DNA of 37,500 nucleotides from Symbiodinium natans (lineage: Eukaryota > Sar > Dinophyceae > Suessiales > Symbiodiniaceae). Positions 10,250 to 20,399 of this stretch are shown piece by piece (within the stretch, counting starts at the first letter, position 1; each line of letters starts with the position of its first letter). The notes below the pieces were generated by a model, which was not told where the DNA came from, did not search any database, and worked only from the letters and a program-made list of their open reading frames with translations. The translations under genes were made by a program, and so were the position numbers. The stretch spans positions 1 through 37,500 of the forward strand of contig CAJNDS010000647.1 of assembly GCA_905221605.1 (NCBI GenBank). Direction: 5' to 3'.

Positions 10250-10277
10250 CTTGAGCCAAAATATTGGCATTGCTACG
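10250..10277 (-). other. Relic of dinoflagellate spliced leader (DinoSL)
   Basis: Read on the minus strand, this stretch ends with the last 13 bases of the dinoflagellate spliced leader (ATTTTGGCTCAAG, exact). It is preceded by an interrupted match to the leader's 5' part (CGTAGC, then GCCA with extra bases). The 3' end of the leader points toward the gag start codon about 385 bases away, the orientation expected of a trans-spliced mRNA copied back into DNA. A 13-base match is unlikely by chance in 37.5 kb (about one in a thousand on both strands). Confidence 0.6.
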
Positions 10278-11400
10278 AATTGCAAAACTCTACACATGCA
10301 AAGGAAAACTACAGTACTGGTTCTGGCAGCTCTGCACATGGAACGTGCGTGCTTAGACCTGCTCACAATATATGTACATATGTATATATGTATATATGTA
10401 CATATGTATATATGTATATATGTATATAAGTATATAATATGTATATGTTTTTCTCTGACTGCGCCCACAGAAGTTGTTCAGATTCCAGGATTTCAGGGTT
10501 TGTGGGGTTTAGGATGAAGGGTTTGACGGTTTCAGGGTAAGGGTTGAGGGTGTAGCGTTTTGGGGTTGTGGGTTTAGGGCTTTCGAAACATATGGAAGAA
10601 TCTCGGTTGCTTCCAATAACACAACGGGCTCCAGAAGCAAGGTGTGTGAAGAGGGTTCCAAGAAGTGTTTGGGGATTGGTAACCTTAAACCCTAAACCCT
10701 GAACCCTATGGGGTCTGCTTCTGTTCCCAGTCCGTAGGTGGTTCCCCAGCTGCTGCCCCTCCCCTAGCAGCCCTTAGAGCACGAGAGCTGCTGTTGGAAA
10801 GCCCTGTTCTCTAAGCTAAGCAGACCATGGACCAGCGAATTGAACAAGCGCCGAAGATGTTACTTAGTAACTTACTAGAAAAGTTGATCTAACACGCAGC
10901 GCTTCTTTACCGTTTTTTCGTATGCCCTTTGTTTAGCTTAATTCTTTCCACAATACTTCGTAATACGGCCTCTCACAGGTCGTCGAATTGGATTTGATGC
11001 GGCAGGACGGGTGCTTTTCAAGTTCTTTTCCTTGTTGCCTCGGGGGGCGGGGATTGCCAGGGCCTTGTGTTTTTTCACGCTGTCTCTCCGGCGGGCAAAG
11101 TGGGAAGGCTGCGTTTTGTGGGTCCTGGACTGGCTTGGACTGGCTTGTCGCCAGGACACGCAAAATGCACAGCAAACTGAACATGACTGAACAGTGAAGT
11201 TCTGCGAAGAGCACACAGAACACACGCAATATCGCACAACTACTACACAACATCACTGCCTCTTGAGTCGGTGGCAAAGGATGATCGACTAGGGGTTTCA
11301 AGCAGACTCAAGGGGGTACAAGCCACAGTGGTTGCGACAAGCCTGAGTAAGCACATCGCAGCGGGGGAGGCACTTGTGGGGTGGCCTCCCCCCCCCCTCC
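10278..11400. other. Non-coding, AT-richer stretch with microsatellite and telomere-like motifs
   Basis: No gene recognised. A TATG/TATA microsatellite covers about 10368-10446. Telomere-like TTTAGGG variants (GGGTTTAGG, GGGTTTGAC, CCCTAAACCCT) are scattered at 10490-10705, in both orientations. The shift away from the high GC of the retroelement starts just right of the spliced-leader relic. Confidence 0.6.
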
Positions 11401-11412
11401 CTTTAACAGCCC

Positions 11413-11871
11413 ATGATCCTGCAGGAGTGTACCTGCGGGTCGACATGGACCAAAGATTCAAGGTACTGCAGAGCATGTGGGCGTGCCCGCCAGGCGTGGC
11501 AGGATGTCTCATGGTGTCCTGCCGTGCTGGGGGGGTGTTGGGGGTGTATATGGGGCGTTTTGGGTTTGGGTTTGGGGGGGGAAAACGGGCTACTCCTTGT
11601 ACATTGCAGGTGCTCATGCTCGTGTACCAACCCCCCAAAACCCAAACCCAAAACGCCCCATCAGCCCCCTCAAAAATTATGCGCCCGCAACATCCCCCAA
11701 TCCCCACCAAGCCTCATTTGGCCCTGGCAGTTCTGCGGGGTCTGCGACACGCCCTTCACAAACGACTCGAAGTACTGCCGAAAGTGCGGGCAGGCTTGGG
11801 GGGTTAGTGAGGGCATTGTAGGTGTAGAGGGGTTGAGGGCAAGGGCTTGTTCTTGGAATGCTCGTTGGTGA
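11413..11871 (+). CDS. Two paralogous zinc-ribbon motifs, possibly two exons
   Basis: Two stretches encode the same small metal-binding motif in the same frame. At 11424-11495 it reads ECTCGSTWTKDSRYCRACGR, and at 11731-11800 FCGVCDTPFTNDSKYCRKCG. Each has CxC or CxxC, then about 10 residues with T-(K/N)-DS-(R/K)-YCR and a final CxxCG, the layout of a small zinc ribbon. Each is directly preceded by CAG (CTGCAG at 11418-11423; CTGGCAG at 11724-11730), as expected of splice acceptors, so they may be separate exons; the frame is nevertheless open across both (152 codons). The sequence between them is a G-rich/C-rich inverted repeat with low-complexity translation, more likely an intron. Partner and function are unknown. 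Confidence 0.45.
   Translation: MILQECTCGSTWTKDSRYCRACGRARQAWQDVSWCPAVLGGCWGCIWGVLGLGLGGENGLLLVHCRCSCSCTNPPKPKPKTPHQPPQKLCARNIPQSPPSLIWPWQFCGVCDTPFTNDSKYCRKCGQAWGVSEGIVGVEGLRARACSWNARW
11551..11660. repeat. Inverted repeat of telomere-like G/C runs
   Basis: The 30-base arm at 11551-11580 (TGGGGCGTTTTGGGTTTGGG and on) is almost perfectly complementary to 11631-11660 (CCCCCCAAAACCCAAACCCA and on), with a 50-base spacer. It lies exactly between the two zinc-ribbon motifs, so a transcript would fold there and bring the putative splice sites together. Confidence 0.8.
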
Positions 11872-11907
11872 GGGGTGCAGGCCACTTGCCCAAACCCTAT
11901 AAGATAA

Positions 11908-11998
11908 GAACACACATATATATGTAGTAGATATCGATAGTATTCTAGCATATATACATATTTACGTATCTATCTATCTATATATTATATATATATGT
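11908..11998. repeat. AT-rich microsatellite (ATAT, CTAT, TATG)
   Basis: Mixed ACATATATATG, TATCTATCTATCTA and TATATATATG runs, interrupted by unique bases. No other signal seen. Confidence 0.8.
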
Positions 11999-12059
11999 GT
12001 ATTATGATTCTGAGAAGTCGGCTGGGACCTGCGACGGTAGCGCAGCGCAGAGCAGCCAA

Positions 12060-12270
12060 AACCATAAACCCTAAACCCAGAATCCTCAACTGAAAACCCT
12101 CTACACCCTAACCCTAACCCTAAGCCCTAAGCCCTCAACCCTACTAAACCCTAAAGCCTAAACCCTAAACCCTAAGCACTCGAGGCAAGGATGCTTCTCT
12201 GAGCTGCTACGTGGCATCCATGGTGCAGACGCCAGAAGTGGGTTTAGGGTTTAGGGTTTACGGCATTGGC
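12060..12270. repeat. Telomere-like repeats in both orientations
   Basis: CCCTAAA-type units (with CCCTAA, CCCTAAG and CCCTCAA variants) occupy 12060-12178 and TTTAGGG-type units 12239-12266, with 60 bases of unique sequence between. They form an inverted pair. TTTAGGG is the plant-like telomere unit also used by dinoflagellates. The decay and mixture of variants indicate interstitial copies, not a chromosome end. Confidence 0.8.
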
Positions 12271-15200
12271 ATTGTCATTTGTGGTTGCTCAGCGTTTGTA
12301 GGATTTGAGGTTTAAAGGGTTTGTAGGGCCTAGGGCTTCTTCGTGATATGTAAAGTGTTTGAGAGGTTTTAGAAGTTTGGGGTTCAGGTCTTTCAGGGGT
12401 TCAATCACGCCAACAAATCACAAAGATGGTTCGCACCGCCAGAAACCTTCCTTTTCCACCGACAAGACAGCTCTCTAAGGCCTTCGCCTGCTTCCCCCCA
12501 ACATCCTTCGTTTCACTGAGAAGTACGTACGGGTGTTGGATTGGGTTATGGCGAACAGGGCGACATTGCAGAAGATGCTGGACCTGGATGTTGATGATGC
12601 TTGACCCGAGCCGTTTGGACACGATTGCTGGTTCCTGGGTCTACTCGAGTCGACTCCCCAGGCATGGACAGCCAAGATATGGAGATACAGAGCAGCTGAA
12701 AAAGAAACTCGTTAGCACTGCAGGTTTCTTTAGTGCGAGTCATCTCCAGCGCCCTTTCCTCATACTGGAGCCTTGCTCCTGGGATCCAGCTTTAGAAGCG
12801 AAGGAGCCCCGTATTCAACCAAATCAACACAACTCGACCCGAGCATGGCCCAGGAGGCGGGTATACTGGTGGTGTCTTTTGTCCTATGGGTCGTCTTGCC
12901 TTAAGCTGGGCAGGCTTAGGGCTTAGGGCTTCCAAAGTGTTTATCGACATGTCCGTTCTCCATTCTCCTCATGGGTCGTCTTCCTGAAACGAGCGGCTGA
13001 TGGCCAAGGACTGCCCCACCCTTGATAAGCAGGCCAGAAGTCCAGAAAGGGTCCTGCATGAGGCTCTAAGGGTTCAGTTTTTCATTTACGGAGTGTCATG
13101 TATCCTGGCAGGACGGGGCCGTGGATGCGGGGGCTTTCGGAGCCATTGTCGCTCCTGCTTCTCTGAGCCTTGACCGAACAATCTGCAAACCTTCCTTCGT
13201 CCTAGCGCCCAACAAAACTTCCCCCGGTTTCCTGCGTGCGAGACAGAGCTCAATGGGAGGTTGATCGAGATTTACAGAGAAACTTGGGGTGACGTGCTGA
13301 GCCGAAACGAAGCCCCACATCCTGGCCCTTTGTACTCGAGCCGAAGCGCCGGGAAGCCTCTACAAAACCTTCAAGATGGAAGACGGAGCACCACATGACA
13401 TCGGCCTTGCCATGCCCGTTTCTGAATCAATTGCATCTTTGAGCCTTGCTCTGTAAAGTATTCAAGAGTCCGCGATTCAAAACCAGGACCCTCTAGCTAC
13501 AGCGTTCGTACCTGAAGTTGTTTCAAGTGAACTCCCCCAACCTGACTCCTCTCAACGAAGCCTGGCCGAAACTTCGAAAGAGCTGACACGTTTGTCCTTT
13601 CGTGTTACTGCATCCGTCTGGATCCGTCTGGATCCTTCCCCAGCAGCTGTTCAAATGTCACAGAAAGGACCCTCACCATGGCGAGTATGTCCTACAACCA
13701 TCCTGCACCCTCAAATCAAGGCCATGGCCACATGTCTCCGTAGCCGGAAAATGGAAAAACTTGTGGAAATCACAACCATGCACATTTTGCTGCTCAGGAG
13801 CCCGAGGATCCTTGAGGACACTGCGGGGGGTTGAGAAAATAGCTTTGCTGGCGTGAGCTGTAGACAACGACCAATCCTCAAGGGACCAAAGTCGTTGACA
13901 TCATCTGCAAGCCTGCAAGCTGGTAGACTCTAGACTCTAGACCTCTTCACGCTTCTTTGCGAGTGTGGAAGGCGTGGAAGGCTTTTTGCATGAGGCTGCA
14001 GTACCTTGAACGTGCAAGGCCCCAGAGACTATGCGGCTCGTTCCCTCATGAAATGCTGCGTGTGGAAGGTGTTGAGCTCCATTTCTTGTCCCACACCCTA
14101 TAGGAACCGACGTGCTCGGAACCGAATTCCCCAAATTCTCCACGTCCAGGCGTTTGGAAAGTGGTGCCGCGGCGACAATCGCTGACGCTTTAGGTCTCCT
14201 GCCCTCAAATCGCACTTGTTTGAGACGCGTTTTTTCAAACCCTGTGGTCTAAAGGAGTTGCTAGATGCGATTGCCAGAAGCTCTAAGCCAGCAGCGCGTT
14301 GGATTGTAAGACTGCTCTGGGGACTGCGTTGGCTCGTGTTGTCCCTGATTCGAAGATCATATTGCTCTCTCAGGCCCTACTCCAAGACCTTTGCTAAGGG
14401 CCTCCAAAGCTCTAAGGTGTTTTGTCTCGCGCTTGAATTTCGTATGTTTCTGAACCTTTTTCTCAAACCCAGGAGCCGTTGCCAGCGCTTGAGGAGCTGC
14501 ACCATGCTCTCCACTTGAACCAGGAGGGAACTCTCGTAACCCCACTGCTTCATGTCTTTGAGTCATTTTGAGTCCTGCACTTCTATGAGCAGATAGTCGT
14601 AGTTTTTTGGAGGCCGTGTGGAAGGATTCCATAGACCATCCATGGCATAAATGGTCCGAGGAGGGCGCGGCCATCTTCCAGTCGCTCTCTGCTTCGCTGG
14701 ACCCGATGGATGAGATGGATGTGTGGCCTGTTTGACCGGGTCTTTAGTCTAAATTGTGGACTGCCGCACAAGGTGATGTTAGGTTGGGGCTTGCTGGTTT
14801 GAAGGCTTCGTTCGCAGCAGCCTCATGCCACAACAAACCATGGGTGTCTGGCATGAATTCTGGAAAACCATGGATCTCAGCCGACACGCACATATACGGA
14901 AGCATGGCGAAGCGGACAGCAACAACTACCGTAACTACAGACAGGGCAAGTCTGGAAGCACACTTCGTGTCTAGATGCCCAGAGCATGCAAGTCCCACGC
15001 TTCAAACTTCAAGATTCTAGGCACACACCTGGGGTAAAGTTTTTTAGCTGATCTAAAAACAAAGCAGACGTCCCCGGAGCTTCAGCACCCTGGCGAGGTG
15101 CATGCTGTGCACCTGCACCTCTGGAGAGCAGGGATTGGACCCACGTGTTGGAGAGACCTTGGAGGACAGGGCAGGGCTTCCCACGATCCCTCCGTGGCTT

Positions 15201-16760
15201 CCATGACATGCGCAAGTGCCCAGCCCTGAACTGCAGCTACAAAGTCACCTTCCCAAGCGCCACGCTTTGCCAAGAAAGTGAGTCTCCGCAGGCCTCTTCA
15301 ACCTTGCATCCTTCAGCCCAACAGCCAGCGACCCAAGCCAGCATATTGGAAGGCACTGCGTCACGTCTGCCGAGAGCTGCAGCAGGACCTGGATTGGAAG
15401 GTTGGAAGAGGGTGCGGATGAGGCTCCACACATCTTCATTATCTTGGCCCTGTGGGCAAAAGAAGAACCACTATCCGGACCAGCTAGGCCTGCAGAGTTG
15501 CTCATTGTGCCTGGCATTCAGGAGCGAGGATGCTGTCCGATTCGATGGCTCCCCCACCTCAGGACAACGTCTCTGCCGTGTTCCTAGGTTCCATCTGAGG
15601 TGGCTGTGTTTCAATATCCAGAATCTGAAGATCGAAGCGTTCCAGGGCTGCAGGGTCAGGAGGAGATGCGGGATGAAATGAAGCATGTAGCCTGGCCTTT
15701 TGGCTGTAGGTCAGCTGCCTTTCACTTCAATGGAATCTGAGATGCCATGGAGGAACCCATGCATGAAGAGAAATGTCACGGACGGACCGAAGTTTCGCTA
15801 TAGCGATTGGTTTCGAGCATCACCCCTAGTCCATGTGTCCTTGCTGTGAAAGTGCTCTAGCTTTGAAGGTTCGCAATTAGTGAGTGAGTAATTGGTTGGG
15901 AGATGGTTTAGGGATTGCTTTCGAAACTTGAGAACCTGGCACGCCCTAGGTTGCCGACGCTGGCGAGGGGCCAGTTTGCAGGCCGGTTTCAGGGGCTCAT
16001 TGTTGTGTTTCGGGTTTGGAAATCCCTAGAAATCGCATGCAAGTGGCTGCGAGGCCTGGCATCGGCGAGGCGCCTGGCATCGGCGAGGCGCCGCGGCGCC
16101 CCCACCAAGGCTTCTGGTGATTCCTCATTCGTCAGGTCGCAGTCGTCACGGATAAGGTTTGTGGAAACTCATATCGCGGTTTGGGTTGTAACAGGTTCCC
16201 GCGACAAAGCTTGTAACAGAAGGGTCGGTTCCGCAAGAAATCCTCCGCGACAAGACCTTCGTACTTATCTAAACATCTTGTGAGGTTGAGGTGTTGTTGT
16301 GAGACCTTGAAAAACCTCATTTCCTCAGCCATTCTGCGACAGAGACTGCGACAAGGCGCGACAACCAGCCTTGAATTCAAACGTGCTTCGGCAAACCTTC
16401 GGAAGTCCTCTCTCTGCGGCCTCATAAAGGCGAAGAAAGCTTCCAGCACAAGCTTCAGCAAACTAATGATGAAGTAGGGTTTAACACGAGAAGAATTTAG
16501 GGGTCAAGAAGGCCGCGCAACAACAAGTGGTACAAAGTCTCCGTGACGAAGGTTTGTCACAGAGGGACCACGGGCCACCGCGACAAAGGGGGTTTTGATA
16601 CGCTGCCTTTTTTCGTGGTCGTACTCATCATATGTCATCATGTGTCTTCTCGCGGCATAGTTGTTGTAATTGCTCTTTCGGGCCCTTCGGAGTATTATCA
16701 ACAGAGGTTGCGCCTTCTGTTTCTTTTGTCCTCAACCCCTACTCTTGCCTTTTTTTAACC
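12271..16760. other. No gene recognised
   Basis: About 4.5 kb without a recognisable domain. Open frames up to 178 codons occur on both strands but overlap each other and show no motif. Minor features: an 18-bp direct repeat (CTGGCATCGGCGAGGCGC) twice at 16057-16092, and repeated GCGACAA words between 16199 and 16585. A short stretch at 12503-12604 (ILRFTEKYVRVLDWVMAN and on) has coding-like composition but no family. Confidence 0.4.
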
Positions 16761-16800
16761 CGAAGCCGAAGAAGCCTTCCAACCCCCGAAATCCACACCC

Positions 16801-16897
16801 TGAAAGGTTTACATTCTGCGAGCTTTTTGCGGGCATTGGCGGCTTCCCCCTCGGTCTGGAGGCCTCACACCTTGACTTGTGGAAGTTTAGGAGGGAG
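16801..16897 (+). pseudogene. Exon-like fragment of a C5 cytosine DNA methyltransferase, motif I
   Basis: The stretch encodes FTFCELFAGIGGFPLGLEAS. F-A-G-I-G-G-F followed by a small residue and L-G-L-E is motif I, the AdoMet-binding loop, of C5 cytosine DNA methyltransferases of Dcm/DNMT type. The following AG then GCAAGT (16896-16903) fits a GC-type splice donor, which dinoflagellates use; the preceding GAAAG could be an acceptor. No PCQ motif IV, ENV motif VI or later motif was found downstream in the window. It is therefore either one exon of a gene with long introns or, more likely, a dead fragment. C5 methyltransferases carried by retrotransposons are known in Symbiodiniaceae, which would explain a stray piece. 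Motif identification is firm; gene status is not. Confidence 0.55.
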
Positions 16898-19640
16898 GCA
16901 AGTTACCAAGTGTTCGAGGCCTCAGGGCTCGTGGACTTTTCTGCACGCGTTCCTACACTGCAACAATGCTCCTGAAAGGGTCGCCACCTGATTAACCGTT
17001 ATTAGCCCCTAAACCGCGATTTAAACCGCTCATGTCACGAAGGCTCCCTTGAGCCGTGCCGCAAAGAGCACCCTGCGATCACGTGCGCAAACCTGGGTGG
17101 ACCATCCGATCGTATCATTTGCAATGGGGGCGAGGGCGGCCGAGCTTCACTTAAAGCCGACACCAGCAGAATCACCACAATACCCAAGAAATTTCAAGAA
17201 ATAGAAGTTATTTCATCGCTGTAGCGTGATTGACGTTTGTAATCCCTTTCTTTTATGAATTTCGCAAACCCCCATCTGGGCAGGAGGATACTCACTCTAT
17301 TCACCCCACCCTCTTCGCGACACGAGCGTTCCGCGCTCTTGAAAGACAGGTAACTGGACTCAGCCCCAGTTGGAGGGAGGGACATGCCTAGGGACCTGCT
17401 TTCGACTTAGAAAAATTTTGGAAGTGGAGGCAGCAGGTGGTCGCTGCGTCTTCGCCTGCGAAATCAAGACGTCGGCGCGGCGGACGTGCATGTGGCCTGC
17501 CCGAGAGTCTTTGGGATCACGCCTTGGGCCGTCAAGTCACAAAAGGAGGGATCCTTACCTTTCCCTTTTTTGAAAGCAGTGCCGTTCTAGCCGTAGGTTA
17601 GTTGCAGATGCAGTGCTTCGGCTTGTTGAAGTCCTGCTGTTGGAGGCGAAACTTCGCATCCGATGGGGAGGCGGCTCCGTTCCAGCCTCAACCGGATATC
17701 CAAGGAATGTTTGGAGCTTGTGGGGGGAGCTTGGCAACACTGCAGGCGATCATGCTCTTTTGCTACGGCTCCAATTTGTAGTATACCCATTAAAGGTGTG
17801 TAAACTGATATGCAGGTCCTGGAGCAAGCAATGAAACCGCGCGTGTGTGCGTGTGTGTGTGTGTGTGTGGCATGCAGGAAGATTACGATTCGTTACTCCG
17901 AGGCTCGGGGACGTTCGACCCGTCTCCGCTGACGACTTGCCTGCCTTTGATCTCCTGGCTGCTGGCTTCCCTTGCCAGCCTCTTGTCGCCATACTAGCTG
18001 CCGAATATGTGGGTTAGGACTCTCACAAATCCGGGCAAGTGAAGTGGAGCGTTTGCTTTTTGTGTGGGCACATCGTGGCATGCGACACATCTTGCATCCT
18101 GCCCAGGAGTTACACCTGCCACAATCCCGATGCGGCGGGACTCGATTGTGCAAAGGGACAGCTTGTGTGGGAAGTCAAACGGTTGCTGAGCCTGAGCCGC
18201 ACCCAAATTATGGCCGAATACTGTATGCACGGGAGGGCGTGAGAGGCACCATTTTCGGCCCGCGGGTTCAGCGTGGGGTTTACACAGTCTTATGGTGCGG
18301 GCGGCAGACAACCGGCAACACTTGAGACCCGAGAGATGGTGTTGATTAATTTCTGTAGCCAGTTGGAGTTTTCGAGTACCTTCAAACACTGCAAGCAACT
18401 TACCGTGTTTGTTGCCGGACACCAAGATGACGCGATCTTCAGAGGTCGGAGCACTCAAGCACCGCGAAGTTGTGAAATATGCAGCGTGCGGAGCTCTCAC
18501 ACATGTTTTATTGAAGCTGTGGAGGACTTCTCTATTCTGGTTCTTGCAGCTGTCCATAGCGCAGAAAGATGTATTGTATCTTGCAGTACGTACTTGGAGA
18601 GCGGAACAACGCCAACAACAGAACGCACCCCATGTCTTCGCGAATGTGGAGCTCAGGCCTTGAAAGCACTGCCTGGTCCATGCCATACAGAAACCACCCC
18701 AACATCAACTTTGAACTTTGAAGTCGGATCGGGGGCTCAAGCAGTTGAAGCCACATATCCCCCAGCAAGATTTGAACTCTAATGCATCCAGGTCACAGGC
18801 CACGCTGCGGGCATTTTATCCCGTGCTGTGCCTGTTCTGACCATCTTGGCACCTTGACAGGAAAACGGAGGTGCTGCAATTCCCGAAGCATGTGCAGGCC
18901 CCTGGAATTTCAGTCTGCAAAGTCGGCGTGAGCTTCGTCTTCCCAAACCTTGCAATTGCTGAGCCATAAGGCCATAAGCTATTACTATAGGGCTTCAGCT
19001 TGCAGATTTGGACTTAACGTGCACACTGAGGCTGGGGATCGAACCTTAAAGGTATCTATTTTGAAAGATATGGTAACCCCAATCGAGCTAGAGAATGTCT
19101 GGGGTGATGCGATGCTCTGCAGCCTTGCTTCTTGCGCATGCGGAAATCTGCAGTGTTTCTCCATGACTTCGTCAGGGTTTCTCAAGTCTCGGGGTGACCT
19201 GTTCATGGCTTAAGGCTTGAAAGGTGCAGCCCATTTGCAATCACAACTTGCAGGCTTCCGTGGCCAGGACTATCTCAGGGTGCTTCTGATCGCATGCCTC
19301 GTCTTGAGCCTTGCACACGACCGGTGTTTCCTTCTTCAACTGTCGAGTGTTGTCTATCTCCCCAACAGAAATTCCAAGGACAAGGTGTTTTTTGCCAGTT
19401 TACAAACCAACGGGAATATCAGAAACTGCAAGTGTTGCTAAGGTTGTAAGGGGAGTATAAGGGTTGTGTATACGCCAATGGCTTCCTCCTGGGCTTGATG
19501 CACAAAGCTTGGATAAGTACGAGTGTGCCTCTCCCATCGCCGCAAGCCCGAAACTATTCTGAACTTTACGTTCGGCTAAAGCTATCTTCAACACTACCCT
19601 TAAGCCCTATAAGACCATGCACAAACTACAAACCCTACAA
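16898..19640. other. No gene recognised; GT microsatellite at 17841-17870
   Basis: A short GT run lies at 17841-17870. Minus-strand sequence near 19035-19100 contains a B-box-like GGTTCGATCCC with an A-box-like TAGCTCGATTGG 31 bases upstream, but no cloverleaf forms. A 230-codon minus-strand open frame (17994-18686) and overlapping plus-strand frames show no domain. Confidence 0.35.
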
Positions 19641-19646
19641 TACTAA

Positions 19647-20170
19647 GTTTTCTACTATCGCAAGGGGGCCCAAATGCCTCTACGCGACACAATCCCCAAA
19701 TCCGGGCCCCAATCCTAAACGCATGCTCTCGACAACAGTGGGCAACCGCCTGTCTTTTCTCACCAAGCTCAGCGGACGCTATATAGGATCCGGAGCTTGG
19801 TGCCCGATTTGTTATGGTCGCAGCCTATGCTGTGACCAGCCAAGCGCTGTGGCCCAGGGGATCTCATTTGTTGGAAATTAAACCGGATCCATGAGGCAAG
19901 AATGGCAAGGCCGGGCTGCCAGCGCATTTAATGGGAAGCCGGGAAGCTACTGCAGCGTTTCCTGTCGCGACGCGGTGCCAGTCCAGGCAAACTTACAGTT
20001 CCCTTTTCTCACCTGATCCAGGTTTTCTACTATCGCAAGACACAATCCCTAAATCCGGGCCCCAATCCTAAACGCATGCTCTGGGCAGAACAGTTGGCAG
20101 CCGCATTTATTCTGTTTCACCACAAGCGGGCGCCGGGGCTTATAAGGTTCGGGTGGACAGTCACGAACCT
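19647..20170. repeat. Diverged direct repeat, two copies
   Basis: Copy 1 starts at 19647 and copy 2 at 20022, both with GTTTTCTACTATCGCAAG. Both continue through AAATCCGGGCCCCAATCC and TAAACGCATGCTCT, then a looser match of about 80 bases (AACAGTGGGCAACCGC against AACAGTTGGCAGCCGC). Copy 1 carries about 22 extra bases after the first block. Spacing is about 375 bases. No coding content is apparent. Confidence 0.75.
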
Positions 20171-20277
20171 TCGAACGTTCAGGTTTTGATGAGCCGCATT
20201 TAAATTCAGGCGCCCGCGGCCCCAGGCTGGTCACTCAGACAGCCGCAGGGCCCCGCAGGGCCTGTTCCAAAAAAAAA

Positions 20278-20390
20278 ACTCAACTCTGCAAACTTGGTGT
20301 TCATCAGCATCCTCACGGGGCTGATCGTCAGCACAGCTGACGATCAGCCCCGTGAGGATGCTGATGAACGCCAAGTTTGCAGAGTTGAGT
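20278..20390. repeat. 55-bp near-perfect inverted repeat with 3-base loop
   Basis: Left arm 20278-20332, loop ACA at 20333-20335, right arm 20336-20390. The arms are complementary at every position but one (a T opposite G near 20299/20369, still a G-U pair in RNA). A run of ten A directly precedes the left arm. The plus strand reads MLMNAKFAELSASDSSDDERK from inside the right arm onward, so the right arm may be the original and the left arm a copied-back piece. No boundary repeats were seen. Confidence 0.9.
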
Positions 20391-20399
20391 GCCAGTGAC

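Larger units (their letters stand above)
1..10277 (-). mobile_element. Ty3/gypsy-like retroelement, gag-pol, frameshifted, incomplete at left edge
   Basis: A single retroelement reads right to left across the left 10 kb. Domains in order are gag, two CCCH fingers, retropepsin-like protease, RT thumb/connection plus RNase H, a G-x-G-Q-G-G domain, zinc ribbon, integrase, GPY/F-like module, methyltransferase-like domain and an RT N-terminus at the edge. RNase H and integrase similarity is of Ty3/gypsy type. Each domain sits in a long stop-free stretch, but the frame changes repeatedly, so no continuous polyprotein can be read as the sequence stands. I saw no LTR, primer-binding site or polypurine tract. 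The right limit is set at a spliced-leader relic and is an inference; the left end lies outside the window. The finger, palm and thumb parts of the RT are not contiguous. Confidence 0.85.

Noticed and set aside
9865-10300. LTR and primer-binding site upstream of gag
   Set aside because: No TG...CA-bounded repeat and no tRNA-complementary stretch that I could recognise; the left LTR would be outside the window, so this cannot be fully tested.
17994-18686. 230-codon minus-strand open frame
   Set aside because: No domain, no convincing composition, begins at a weak start; overlapped by several plus-strand frames of similar quality.
18730-18830. tRNA-like words (AAGATTTGAACTCTAAT, CAGGTCACAGGCC)
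   Set aside because: Stems do not pair in the minus-strand reading; no cloverleaf could be drawn.
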